A DNA stretch of 64,000 bases. Origin: CBDAPE01 sp965198325 (GTDB taxonomy: Bacteria; Pseudomonadota; Alphaproteobacteria; UBA828; JAPUJA01). Under the pieces are notes generated by a model that was not told the DNA's origin, ran no database searches, and saw only the letters and a list, made by a program, of their open reading frames with translations. The position numbers and the translations under genes were made by a program. Positions 19,016 to 27,798 of the stretch are shown here, piece after piece (the stretch's first letter is position 1; each line of letters begins with the position of its first letter). The stretch lies in NCBI GenBank assembly GCA_965198325.1, contig CBDAPE010000015.1, positions 124,001-188,000 on the forward strand. Direction: 5' to 3'.

Positions 19016-21145
19016 CTAGGAAAGCCCAAGCTCCCGCTTCTTTTTTTGGCTCCACGACTGCAGGATGCGGTCAGTTATCATCGCGATTAAGGCGATCCCG
19101 AGTCCGGCGATAGCGCCCGACCCGAATTGCGCCTTCGTCAGTGCCACATAAATTAGATTGCCCAGGCCGACCGTGCCGACGAGAGCGGTGATGACCAACA
19201 TCGCAAGCCCGAACATCACGGTTTGATTCAACCCCAGCGCGATCTCCGGAAGTGCCAAGGGCAGTTTCACGTTGAACAGAAGCTGGCGTTTCGTGCATCC
19301 CATTGCCGTTGCCGCTTCCACAACTTCGTGCGGCACGTTTCGAATCCCGTGCTCGGTGTAACGAATGGCAGGCACAATCGAATAGGCAACGATGGCAAGC
19401 AGTGCCGTAAATTCGCCTACCAGGAAGACCATGATCAGAGGGACCAAATACACAAACGGCGGTATGGTCTGGAGAGTGTCATTGATCGGCCTTAAGAACG
19501 CCGACGCACGATCGTTATGTGCCGCCCAGATCCCTAGCAGCGCTCCGAATAAAAATGCGATGAGTACCGCGGCGCCACAGAGGTACACCGATAACATCGC
19601 CCGCTCCCAGAGCCCTCCTAAGATAATGAAACAAATCCCACCTACAGCGAGTAGCCCAACGCGCCACCGTCCGACCTGGAAGGCAACAACGGTGATCACC
19701 AAGAGAAAAATCGGCCAAGGAATTCCGGTAGTTCCATAATAGAAAAGCACGCCACAGAGTATTACCGCGATGGCTGTCCTCCAACTACGATAATAACCTG
19801 AAATTACGGCCAACAGCGCAACCAATAGCGCATAGCCGAATTTGACCTCCTCGGTCATGGAAAAGCCATAGAAATAAGGTGTTACGCTGTTCACCAGACC
19901 AATGCGCATGGGCAGCAACAAAAGGAACGTTACACACCTTTTGATTGCATCGGTGATCGGGAAGAAAGTAACGGTGAACCAGTTTACTGCTTCGTTCAGG
20001 GGCTCGGCCGGATAGAAGGTCCACGTATCGGGGAATTCGTCAAAATGCGGAGAGGATTGGGCGATTACCATCAACACCAATGTCGTACCCAGTGCTGCCC
20101 ATAGGTGTAAATGGCGATACCAAAATGCGTGGACCCGGTGGAGTGGAGGGGCGCTCTGTTTGGCAGCTGCTCGGCTCATCCGATCGAAAATCATCGCAAT
20201 CAGGACAATGACGGCACCGGAAAGCAAGCTCTCCCCAAATTCTGCTTTCCGCATGGTGATCAAGACTTCCCATCCGATGTCCTGGAATCCACCAATGATT
20301 GCGGCGATGATCACCATGGCGAGAGACGCCATTATTGTCTGGTTGACGCCAATCATTATCGTCGGAAGCGCCGAGGGAAACTGGACCCACCAAAGAAGCT
20401 GCCGCTCGTTGCAGCCGGACATGCGTCCTGACTCGACAATATCAGTTGGAACCCGCCCTAGGCCCAGCATGACGTTTCGCACCATCGGCGGCGTGGCGTA
20501 GATTGCACTTGCAACGAGAGCGACAACCGGACCAAACCCGAATAAAAGGATGAGTGGAATCAAATAAGCGAATGCGGGAATTGTCTGCATTATATCAAGT
20601 GCAGGCTCGATGATCTTCCGTGCCGTCGGAAACCTAAATCCCAAAATTCCGAGGAATAAGCCCAAGAGGAGAGAGAGGGGTAGAGCCACACCGACCAGAG
20701 AAACGGTTCTCATGCTCTCGTCCCAATAGCCGATGATCACCATGTAGAACAGGGCGATGCTAGTAAATAACGCCAGCCTCCAACCACCGATAAAATGTGC
20801 AAAGATCGCCGCAAGAACGATCGTCACGGGCCACGGAAGCCAATGGAGAAAGTCTTGCAGACCGATCATCGGGCCACTCAAGAGCCAGGCTACAGCCCGG
20901 AAAAGCCATTTGAAGTTATCAAGAATCCAACCCATGCCTATGTCGAGCCAAAGATTCATGGGCAGAGTGAGCGTGGCCGGAGGCGTCATGAGCCATTCAT
21001 GGCTGGGCGCAAGAAAAACTATGGGGAGGCTAACGGTCCCCACGCAAATCCAGATCAACGGGGCGGTCCCCAAGTATCGCTGGGGTTTAACTCTCCCCAG
21101 GGTCAATTTGGCTGTAGAGCGCAAAAATCTGATCTGGCTTGTCAT
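19016..21145 (-). CDS. Double-length glycine betaine/proline-type ABC permease
   Basis: A 709-residue inner-membrane permease made of two fused ProW-type halves. The N-half has many hydrophobic helices and a coupling region around MSGCNERQLLWWVQFPSALP; the C-half repeats it as MGCTKRQLLFNVKLPLALPE. Each half contains one BPD_transp_1 domain, with NQTIMASLAMVIIAAIIGG and NQTVMFGLAMLVITALVG as matching segments. A fused form replaces the usual homodimer. The start is ATG 21145, which has no good ribosome site; the frame extends to GTG 21193, into sequence that belongs to a transposase remnant, so the 5' region may have been replaced. It pairs in function with the binding protein at 15148. No ProV-type ATPase is in the window. 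Confidence 0.9.
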   Translation of the reverse strand: MTSQIRFLRSTAKLTLGRVKPQRYLGTAPLIWICVGTVSLPIVFLAPSHEWLMTPPATLTLPMNLWLDIGMGWILDNFKWLFRAVAWLLSGPMIGLQDFLHWLPWPVTIVLAAIFAHFIGGWRLALFTSIALFYMVIIGYWDESMRTVSLVGVALPLSLLLGLFLGILGFRFPTARKIIEPALDIMQTIPAFAYLIPLILLFGFGPVVALVASAIYATPPMVRNVMLGLGRVPTDIVESGRMSGCNERQLLWWVQFPSALPTIMIGVNQTIMASLAMVIIAAIIGGFQDIGWEVLITMRKAEFGESLLSGAVIVLIAMIFDRMSRAAAKQSAPPLHRVHAFWYRHLHLWAALGTTLVLMVIAQSSPHFDEFPDTWTFYPAEPLNEAVNWFTVTFFPITDAIKRCVTFLLLLPMRIGLVNSVTPYFYGFSMTEEVKFGYALLVALLAVISGYYRSWRTAIAVILCGVLFYYGTTGIPWPIFLLVITVVAFQVGRWRVGLLAVGGICFIILGGLWERAMLSVYLCGAAVLIAFLFGALLGIWAAHNDRASAFLRPINDTLQTIPPFVYLVPLIMVFLVGEFTALLAIVAYSIVPAIRYTEHGIRNVPHEVVEAATAMGCTKRQLLFNVKLPLALPEIALGLNQTVMFGLAMLVITALVGTVGLGNLIYVALTKAQFGSGAIAGLGIALIAMITDRILQSWSQKKKRELGLS

Positions 21146-21173
21146 GCGGCAAAGGGGTTGTGCATACCGGAAA

Positions 21174-21512
21174 TCATATCCGCACTTCGGCACGATGGAG
21201 CCCGCCGAGATTAGGCAGGACGCGGATAGTGCTTCGGGCTATGACTGGAAGAGGAGTCGGCGCATCCTTATCGAGAGACCAGTGTGACTGGGCATGGTCG
21301 TAATGGATTGCGTACGCCTTCAGCACACGGCGGAGATGCGCCACGTTGAGGAAGATGACGTAATCCAGGTATTCGCGTCGCATCGATCCAATCAGCCGTT
21401 CTACGTGACTGTCTTGTCACGGCGAGCGTGGGGCAATGGGTCGGTCTTGAAGTCCCATGGCTCGGACGCACGCCTTGAAGGTATCACCACGGGCACGCAC
21501 TGTCAGATTAAC
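21174..21512 (-). mobile_element. Remnant of an rve-type (IS481/IS3-like) transposase
   Basis: The minus strand reads RGDTFKACVRAMGLQDRPIA, then PRSP, a TGA at 21417-21419 where Trp is expected, then QDSHVERLIGSMRREYLDYV and a tail RRVLKAYAIHYDHAQSHWSL with DKDAP, ending at 21174. This is the last part of an integrase-core transposase: the third acidic residue lies in the HVERLIGS motif and the C-terminal LDKDAP is typical. The N-terminal two thirds are missing. It abuts the 5' end of the permease gene. Confidence 0.75.
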
Positions 21513-22345
21513 ACAGGGTGATCGGGCTGATCAGAAGCGATCAAGGGGCAGGTCAGGCGCAGCCTGACCTCTACACTGTCGGCGCAACGATAATGGCGAA
21601 ATAGAACGTCGATCTAGAAAGCGAGCAGATGGCCATTCACTTGCGGACAATCTCGGCAAACCAGGCAAGCCGTGAGCATATTTTGGCAAAGTGCAAGGAA
21701 TTACTGGACGAGATCGAGGCGCCGACGCAACAACGCGCAGCGCTGCCCACGGGTTGCTCGGCTGATTACTGAACGACCTCACGATTGAGCCCGCCGGTTC
21801 TTTGCGTCAGGTAAAGAGGAGCAGCTTTCAGGGGTGCCCGCTATATCGACGCCGATCAAGCCCATAAGCGTGCCGATCTGCATGGTGGCCATGACGGCGT
21901 CTGGCAAGGTTGCAGACTAGGAATTCAGTCACATATCCTCGGGCATCGCTGGAAAAACGATCCTCCCATCTTGATCGGTATGCTGAATTGCGCGCCAAGT
22001 TAGCCAAAATGTCCGCAATGGGTCATAAACGGAAAAAATCGGTCCTTGCCATTAAAATCCGCTCATGACCCGCAGCGGACATCCGCGGCGCTAGGCTCCC
22101 ACCGTCGTGAAGGCGCCCTATGCAGTAGCATCCAGATATCCGGTGGCAACGCCATTTTACAATTCCAAGAATACATTGACGCGCACCACCCTGGTGTAAT
22201 TACAATCGCGCAATGCTGCGAATTCGCTGATGAATCCCCGTCTGGTGCCGCGGTTCTGGCGAAGGCAACGAACGCGATCCAAGGAGTCTTTCGAGATCGC
22301 GGTAGATGGGAGCTGGGCGAACAAAGAGCTGACGGAGCATCGATC
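21513..22345. other. Gene-poor stretch upstream of the Rieske oxygenase
   Basis: About 830 bases with no recognisable gene. One small plus-strand frame (ATG 21629 to TGA 21772, 47 codons, MAIHLRTISANQASREHIL...) has a weak upstream purine run and no known motif. At 22006-22090 an inverted-repeat sequence containing ATGTCCGC and GCGGACAT occurs, related to the repeats near 9.1 kb. The reading frame of the Rieske gene is open back to 22046, but that extension lacks family motifs. Confidence 0.5.
22006..22090. repeat. Intergenic palindromic repeat
   Basis: ATGTCCGCAATGGGTCAT near 22010 and CATGACCCGCAGCGGACAT near 22063 are close inverted copies of each other (TGTCCGC-n-GGGTCAT against ATGACCC-n-GCGGACA) separated by about 35 bases. 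The GTCCGC/GCGGAC ends match the motif repeated at 9040-9160. It may form a stem; no gene or terminator role can be assigned because no gene ends just upstream. Confidence 0.55.
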
Positions 22346-23500
22346 ATGGACGACGAGTACGAGCTAGCACGCCAGGAGTTGGCCGCTGAGCTTGCGGAAA
22401 CCGTCAGGCGCAACGTGGCCCTATCGTCACGTTGGTACACCGATCCTAAGATTCTGGAGCTCGAACGGCGCCTGGTCTTCCGTCGAACCTGGCAATATGT
22501 TGGACGCCTGAGCAGGGTACCCTCGCCAGGCGATTTCTTCGTCTGTGAAATCGCCAAGGTCCCGATTCTCGTCATTCGTGAAAATGCCGACAAGATCAAC
22601 GCATTTGTCAACGTGTGCCGACATCGCTGCCACCCGGTCATCGGCGAAGAATGCGGCTCTGCAAAAAGATTGCAGTGCCCCTACCACGGCTGGGTATATG
22701 ACCTGAACGGGTCGTTGAGAGCCGCGCCGCGCCTCGATCGCGAGAACCGCGGCGAAAATCTAGACAAGACGGAATTGTCGCTAGTGCCCGTACAATTGGA
22801 AACCTGGGGCCCGCTCATCTTCCTGAATCTCGATCGGCAGGCGAAGCCCCTTCGCGATGTCATCGGCAGACTGCCCGACGTTTACAGGAAAAGAGGAATC
22901 GATCCGGCCGAATTCGTCCTGCACGAGAGACAAACCTACACTCTCCGGTGTAATTGGAAACTTTTGGTGGACAACAGCCTCGAATGCTACCACTGCGGCG
23001 TAGCCCATCCGTCGTGGAACAAAGCGTTTTACCCTACAGCCGAAAATTACCGGCTCGAAATCCTCGGCGAGAGCTCCTATCAATACGGATCTCCTCGCGA
23101 AGTCGGGTCGCGGGGCAATACCCCGCCAAGTATTTGGGGTGAGCGCGAACTTACCGAACTCGGTATCGCCTACATATGGCCGACCACGGTAATCCTAGAA
23201 CACGAGTTTGTATACTGGATCTGGTCGTACATGCCGCTGGATCTCGAGAATACGCTTTTTGTGGCGGAACTCTATTTTCTCCCGGATGTCAGTCGGAAGG
23301 AGAAACAGAAATTTATCGACTTCTACGACCCGACCCTGGCCGAGGACAAGGTTATTCTGGAAGCGGTGCAAAGGAGTCACGGGTCGGGAATGATTCCGCC
23401 GGGCCCCCTGCTGAAGGGCAGTGAGAGGCTCGTATCCCACGCCATTGGCCTGTTGTCCGACGCGTTTGACCAGCCGATCGAAGAAGAAAAGGCGGCTTGA
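22346..23500 (+). CDS. Rieske non-heme iron oxygenase, alpha subunit
   Basis: A 384-residue ring-hydroxylating or demethylating oxygenase large subunit. The N-terminal Rieske domain binds a [2Fe-2S] centre through CRHRCHP and CPYHGW. The catalytic domain has the mononuclear-iron motif DNSLECYHCGVAHPSW (two His, with a later Asp expected near the C-terminus). The start is ATG 22346 with GGAG nine bases upstream; the open frame extends 100 codons further without family similarity. No reductase or ferredoxin gene is adjacent, so electrons must come from elsewhere. Related single-component enzymes act on carnitine, stachydrine, choline-like amines or aromatics. The nearby betaine-type importer hints at a quaternary amine, but this is inference. 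Confidence 0.9.
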   Translation: MDDEYELARQELAAELAETVRRNVALSSRWYTDPKILELERRLVFRRTWQYVGRLSRVPSPGDFFVCEIAKVPILVIRENADKINAFVNVCRHRCHPVIGEECGSAKRLQCPYHGWVYDLNGSLRAAPRLDRENRGENLDKTELSLVPVQLETWGPLIFLNLDRQAKPLRDVIGRLPDVYRKRGIDPAEFVLHERQTYTLRCNWKLLVDNSLECYHCGVAHPSWNKAFYPTAENYRLEILGESSYQYGSPREVGSRGNTPPSIWGERELTELGIAYIWPTTVILEHEFVYWIWSYMPLDLENTLFVAELYFLPDVSRKEKQKFIDFYDPTLAEDKVILEAVQRSHGSGMIPPGPLLKGSERLVSHAIGLLSDAFDQPIEEEKAA

Positions 23501-23627
23501 ACGTCATTTTTCGTGGCCTGCCAGTCGGGCACTCCTGCGAACCATCGATGAGTGCAACAGCCCTTGCTGGGATAATCGGGCGCGAGATACTCAAGAATTT
23601 GAAAAGGTCCGGAGTAGCGGCCCGGGG

Positions 23628-23808
23628 CGGCGCCAGTCTGATACGAATCAGTCTCTGAATTTGCGCATCAAGCGAGCTTCATGCCGCCCATTGACGCCAT
23701 TCGGCCAGCACCGCGGGGCGCGTTCTAGCCGAATGGCGTCAACTTGCAGCCTGAAATTTACCGACTACGGGTGTTTGCTGGCTGACTAGCATTTATCCGA
23801 CGGTGCCT
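23628..23808. mobile_element. Two back-to-back IS6-family transposase tails
   Basis: Two transposase C-terminal fragments lie in opposite orientation. The minus strand reads RPAVLAEWRQWAA then TGA at 23681-23679, followed outward by an IS6-like terminal sequence beginning GGCGCCAGTCTGATACG at 23628. The plus strand reads GRVLAEWRQLAA then TGA at 23752-23754, followed outward by sequence ending in a terminal repeat near 23806. Reverse-complemented, that end is GGCACCGTCGGATAAATGC; the IS6 remnant at 63551 begins GGCACCGTCAGACAAATG. These are remnants of two different IS6-type elements joined at their interiors. The right-hand end overlaps the 3' end of cobB. Confidence 0.7.
23691..23742. repeat. 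Perfect 15-bp inverted repeat (hairpin)
   Basis: TTGACGCCATTCGGC at 23691-23705 is the exact reverse complement of 23728-23742, with a 22-base GC-rich loop. Both arms encode the LAEWRQ motif of an IS6-type transposase, one on each strand, so the hairpin is made by two IS tails facing each other. It lies beyond the 3' end of cobB and the Rieske gene and might act as a transcription barrier, but there is no U-run. Confidence 0.85.
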
Positions 23809-25107
23809 ATCTATCAGATGGACGTAAGACCCCATGACGTTATTTCGTCGGCATCCGGCGAACGCAACATTGTCGCCTTGCGCGTCGCAAATCTCGAACA
23901 GGGCGTCCGCGTCGGGATCGTTGATCTGGGTCGAATAGTGAAACTCATGGCCGCGAAATTCAGTGCCGGCTTGTCCAAGGGGACCATCGCCGCAAAGTCG
24001 GAGAGCACGATATCCGAGATGAAGTTTCTGATTCCCGAATTGCGTTTGCACCGGGAGCAAGCCGGCCATGGAAAACATCTGGTCATCCGAATCCGTAAAG
24101 GTATCGCCCAGCACCATAAAGCCGCCGCACTCACCCCAGACGATAGCACCTCGGCCCGCTGCCCGCCGCAACCCGTCCAGGAAGAGCGCGTTCGACGATA
24201 GCTGAGCCGCGTAAAGCTCGGGATACCCTCCAGGCAAGTAGATTGCGTCTGCATCCTCACCCGGCGTTTCGTCCGCTAGGGGCGAAAAAAAGGACACGGA
24301 TGCGCTCGCCCGTTTCCAGTCGTCGAGGAGATGGGGGTAGCAAAACGTGAAGGCATCGTCCCGCGCGACGGCGATCCGCGTGCCCGGTGGCTCTATCCCG
24401 GACCCCGGGTCCGCGTCCTCAATACGTCTTGGCACAACAGCCAATGCCGCCAACTTCGTCATCTCGAGATTGTCCTGAATTAACGCCGCCGCCTGATCGA
24501 TTCGATGTTCTATATCGGCCAGCTCCGTCGCTTGAACCAACCCAAGATGGCGGTCCGGCAGTTCCAGATGTTTCGAGCGCGGAATATAGCCCAGTACAGG
24601 TACCGGACTGTCCGCCATGGCGCGGGTCAGAATCTCCCGATGGCGCGGTCCGCCGACCCTGTTGAAAATCACGCCCGCTATCGCGACGTCGGCGCGAAAC
24701 GACGAAAACCCCGAAACGACGGCGGCTGCCGACGCCGCTTGGGCTTGGACGTCGACGACGAGAACGACGGGCCAGCCCAACCGCCGCGCCGCATCCGCCG
24801 TGCTTCCGGTTCCGTCCAGAGCTCCATCGAACAGACCCATGACACCCTCTGCAATGACGAGGTCGGCGCCGGCTGCTGCTGCCGCGAGTTGATGATCGAG
24901 CGTTTGTGGCCGCATCGCCCAGATATCGAAGTTGCGGCACACCGATCCCGAGGCAAGCGTATGGAACCCCGGATCGATATAGTCGGGGCCGATTTTCAAT
25001 GACGAGACCAAACAGCCATCCTGTTTGTATGCCCGGAGCAGAGCGAGTGTGATAATGGTTTTCCCGCTTCCGGATGCCGGAGCGGAGATGATGAAACCGG
25101 ACGTCAT
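23758..25107 (-). CDS. cobB: Cobyrinate a,c-diamide synthase (IS-altered 3' end)
   Basis: Amidates the a and c side chains of (hydrogeno)cobyrinate using glutamine and ATP; 449 residues. The N-terminal ATP-binding domain has SAPASGSGKTIITLALL and GPDYIDPGFH. The C-terminal class I glutamine amidotransferase domain has the nucleophile in VWGECGGFMVLG and GHEFHYS. The start is ATG 25107, overlapping the cobA stop (ATGA). Family proteins usually end near SYVHLID. Here about 17 more codons (RHRRINASQPANTRSR) are translated from the terminal repeat of an IS6 element, showing that an insertion landed at the very end of the gene and that its stop codon is now IS-derived. Catalytic parts are unaffected. 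It is the last gene of the cobA-cobB pair. Confidence 0.95.
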   Translation of the reverse strand: MTSGFIISAPASGSGKTIITLALLRAYKQDGCLVSSLKIGPDYIDPGFHTLASGSVCRNFDIWAMRPQTLDHQLAAAAAGADLVIAEGVMGLFDGALDGTGSTADAARRLGWPVVLVVDVQAQAASAAAVVSGFSSFRADVAIAGVIFNRVGGPRHREILTRAMADSPVPVLGYIPRSKHLELPDRHLGLVQATELADIEHRIDQAAALIQDNLEMTKLAALAVVPRRIEDADPGSGIEPPGTRIAVARDDAFTFCYPHLLDDWKRASASVSFFSPLADETPGEDADAIYLPGGYPELYAAQLSSNALFLDGLRRAAGRGAIVWGECGGFMVLGDTFTDSDDQMFSMAGLLPVQTQFGNQKLHLGYRALRLCGDGPLGQAGTEFRGHEFHYSTQINDPDADALFEICDAQGDNVAFAGCRRNNVMGSYVHLIDRHRRINASQPANTRSR

Positions 25108-25883
25108 CCGGCGCTCCCGGCAAAGCGCTCCGCATAGCCCACATTCGGCCCGATCACGATGAGCGTGGGTGGTTGCAAGCCGCTGGCGGCAAGATCGGAA
25201 ACGCAACGCCCGAGCGTCGTCGTCAAAACCTGCTGATCGGGTGTGGTCGCCTTGCTGATGACGGCGACGGGCTCGTCGTCTGGGCGGCCCGCTTCTCGCA
25301 GCTTCTCCCGAATTCGCGCGATATGTCGGCTCCCCATATAGACGACCAGTACGGGCGATCCCTTCGACAGGCTGATCCAGTCCACGTCATCGGGAAGGCC
25401 TCCCGCAGCGGTATGCCCGGTAATCAGGGTGATGGCAGCGTTCGTATCACGGCTGGTCGCGGGGATGCCAGCATAGGCCAGACCCCCGATTCCTGCCGTG
25501 ATGCCCGGAACAACGCGGAAGGGAATCCCGGCCGCCAACAGGGCCTCGCACTCTTGCGGTCCACGGCCGAACACGAAGGGATCGCCGCCTTTGAATCGCA
25601 GCACGCGCTTTCCGCTTCTGGCGTAGTCGACAAGCTTGCTTGAGATCCCCGCCTGGTCGATGGAGGCTTGCCCGCCCCTTTTTCCGGCGTATTCGAGGAC
25701 GGCGTTCTCCCCCGCGAGTCGGAGAATTCTGTCATCCACCAAGGCGTCGTAAATCACGCGATCGGCATGCTGGAGCCCGTGATACGCGGCAAGCGACAGC
25801 AATCCGGGATCGCCCGGCCCGGCCCCAACCAGCCAAACGCTTCCCGCCTCGAAGACCGGGAGGTCGAGCGACGGGGCGATCAT
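25104..25883 (-). CDS. cobA: Uroporphyrinogen-III C-methyltransferase
   Basis: SAM-dependent methylation of uroporphyrinogen III at C2 and C7 to precorrin-2, the entry to cobalamin and siroheme. It has 259 residues with the full tetrapyrrole-methylase pattern: VGAGPGDPGLLSLAA, YAGKRGG, LRFKGGDPFVFGRG and VVPGITAG. I start at ATG 25883, the first Met before the SAM-binding loop; the frame is open 80 codons further upstream without similarity and would run across the divergent cbiD promoter region. It overlaps cobB by four bases (ATGA). It is the stand-alone form, not the CysG fusion; a precorrin-2 dehydrogenase is not present in the window. Confidence 0.96.
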   Translation of the reverse strand: MIAPSLDLPVFEAGSVWLVGAGPGDPGLLSLAAYHGLQHADRVIYDALVDDRILRLAGENAVLEYAGKRGGQASIDQAGISSKLVDYARSGKRVLRFKGGDPFVFGRGPQECEALLAAGIPFRVVPGITAGIGGLAYAGIPATSRDTNAAITLITGHTAAGGLPDDVDWISLSKGSPVLVVYMGSRHIARIREKLREAGRPDDEPVAVISKATTPDQQVLTTTLGRCVSDLAASGLQPPTLIVIGPNVGYAERFAGSAG

Positions 25884-25957
25884 TGCAATGTCCCGACGTT
25901 CGGCGTGTGTCGCAGGTTCCTTGAGTCCATTCGTCGTATTCCATATAAAGAATCGCC

Positions 25958-27070
25958 GTGCTTGGAAAGCCCCATCTCCCGACCGACAACGATCGCAGGC
26001 TGAAATATGGCTGGACGACGGGCGCCTGCGCAACTGCGGCGACGACGGCGGCATACACAGCCCTGACGACCGGCGTGTTTCCCGATCAGGTAGAGATAAC
26101 GCTGCCGAAAGGGAAAAAGCCAAGCTTCGAACTGGCGGAATCCCGCCTCTCGGATGGCGTTGCCTGCGCTGGCGTTATAAAGGATGCCGGCGATGACCCC
26201 GACGTGACCCACGGTGCGCTTATCCGGTCTTGCGTGAAGTTTGGCGCCATCGGCAGCGGGATCGTCTTCAAGGCAGGCGAAGGTGTCGGGACGGTGACGC
26301 TCAAGGGATTGCCATTGGCCGTCGGTGAGCCGGCGATCAATCCGGCGCCGCGAAAAATGATCGCAACAAACATCGCAGATGTTCGCCGTCAACACGGGGG
26401 ATCGGAAGATATCGAAGTGACGATTTCCGTCAAAAACGGTGAAGTGATCGCCAAGAAAACGTGGAACGAACGGCTCGGGATTATCGGCGGTCTATCGATT
26501 CTAGGCACCACGGGCGTTGTCGTTCCCTATTCCTGTTCCGCCTGGATTCATTCGATTCACCGCGGAATCGATGTTGCCCGAGCAGCCGGGCTTTCCCATG
26601 TTGCCGCCGCAACTGGGTCGACGTCGGAAAAATCCGTCGCGGCGCTTTATGATCTGCCGTTGACGGCGTTGCTCGATATGGGCGATTTCGTCGGCGGAAC
26701 GCTGAAATATCTGAACAAGCATCCGATCCCGAAGCTGACGATTGCCGGAGGCTTCGGCAAGATATCCAAACTGGCAGCGGGGCATATGGATCTGCATTCG
26801 AGCCGATCCCAGATCGACCCGGAATTTCTGTCTGGGCTGGCCGAGAAGGCGGGCGCGGCACCGGAACTGGTTGTCCTTATAGCCGCCTGCAACTCCGCCG
26901 GAGAAATGCTTCAACACGCAACGAAAGCGGATGTTGCTCTCGGAAACGCCGTTGCCGCTGCGGCCCGGGATTCCGCGATGGAGAGGGCGGATGATAAGTT
27001 CGACGTCGAGGTCGTCGTGTATGACCGTCAAGGCGGCATGGTCGGGCGTGCACCGTTCTCGAAACCATGA
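25958..27070 (+). CDS. cbiD: Cobalt-precorrin-5B C1-methyltransferase
   Basis: Methylates C1 of cobalt-precorrin-5B with SAM in the oxygen-independent ring-contraction branch; 370 residues. The N-terminal KYGWTTGACATAAT motif is diagnostic for CbiD, and the C-terminal half has LTIAGGFGKISKLAAGHMDL and a later segment with VVLIAACNSAGEM. The GTG start at 25958 is 74 bp from the divergent cobA start and has only a weak ribosome site, so the exact start is uncertain by a few codons. Its stop overlaps the cobK ATG. Its presence, together with CbiG and the lack of cobF/cobG here, points to an early-cobalt style pathway. Confidence 0.96.
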   Translation: MLGKPHLPTDNDRRLKYGWTTGACATAATTAAYTALTTGVFPDQVEITLPKGKKPSFELAESRLSDGVACAGVIKDAGDDPDVTHGALIRSCVKFGAIGSGIVFKAGEGVGTVTLKGLPLAVGEPAINPAPRKMIATNIADVRRQHGGSEDIEVTISVKNGEVIAKKTWNERLGIIGGLSILGTTGVVVPYSCSAWIHSIHRGIDVARAAGLSHVAAATGSTSEKSVAALYDLPLTALLDMGDFVGGTLKYLNKHPIPKLTIAGGFGKISKLAAGHMDLHSSRSQIDPEFLSGLAEKAGAAPELVVLIAACNSAGEMLQHATKADVALGNAVAAAARDSAMERADDKFDVEVVVYDRQGGMVGRAPFSKP

Positions 27071-27798
27071 CGCGTGTTCTGATCCTCGGCGGTACCGCGG
27101 AAGCCGTCGATCTGGCCAACCGGTTGTGCGACGACCCGGCGATCGAGCCGGTGTATTCTCTCGCCGGCCATACCGCGACGCCCACGCTGCCGCGTTGCGA
27201 CGTCCGCCGGGGCGGATTCGGCGGCGGGGCACAGCTCTCGAAATACCTGTCGGATGCCCAAATCGATATCCTGATCGATGCGACGCACCCTTATGCGTCG
27301 CAAATGGCGTCGAATGCTCTCGCCGGCGCGAAAGCCGTTGCAATCCCGCACTGCAAATTGTTGCGGCCGGAATGGCGCGAACCCAGTGAGGCGGGATGGC
27401 TTCACGCATCGACGGCGGATGCCGCCGCCGAGATTATCGATGGGCGTTTCGAGCGGGTGTTTATCAGCAGCGGGTTGGGGGATGCAGCGGCTTTCTCGCA
27501 CCTTACCCGGACCTGGTTTCTGGTCAGGACGATCGAAGTGCCTTCTGTCCCCGCGCCGCTGGCCTCGTTCACGCTCATCCGGGGTAGGGGGCCCTTCGAG
27601 GTGGCCGCTGAAAAGGCCTTGTTCGCCGAATACCGGATTGATGCGCTCGTCAGCAAAAACAGCGGCGGTGGGGCGACGAACGCCAAGCTTGAGGCCGCCC
27701 GGCAGATGGGAATTCCCGTCATCATGATCGAAAGGCCGCCGATCCCGGAGTGCGACTGCTATTCCGACATGGAAGCCTTGATAGAAAAGCTGTTCTAG
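27067..27798 (+). CDS. cobK: Precorrin-6A / cobalt-precorrin-6A reductase
   Basis: NADPH-dependent reduction of the macrocycle (precorrin-6A to -6B, or the cobalt form as CbiJ); 243 residues. The Rossmann-like start ILGGTAEAVDLANRL, the family signature IDATHPYASQMASNAL and late SKNSGGGATNAKLEAAR are all present. ATG 27067 overlaps the cbiD stop (ATGA), so the two are translationally coupled. It converges with cobM and their 3' ends overlap by four bases. Confidence 0.95.
   Translation: MTRVLILGGTAEAVDLANRLCDDPAIEPVYSLAGHTATPTLPRCDVRRGGFGGGAQLSKYLSDAQIDILIDATHPYASQMASNALAGAKAVAIPHCKLLRPEWREPSEAGWLHASTADAAAEIIDGRFERVFISSGLGDAAAFSHLTRTWFLVRTIEVPSVPAPLASFTLIRGRGPFEVAAEKALFAEYRIDALVSKNSGGGATNAKLEAARQMGIPVIMIERPPIPECDCYSDMEALIEKLF

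Noticed and set aside
5049..21419. Use of TGA as tryptophan (recoded genetic code), suggested by two Trp-to-TGA positions
   Set aside because: TGA is used as the normal stop in many intact genes here, including the ATGA overlaps of the cob operon, and other lesions are TAG or frameshifts. Pseudogene decay explains them better.
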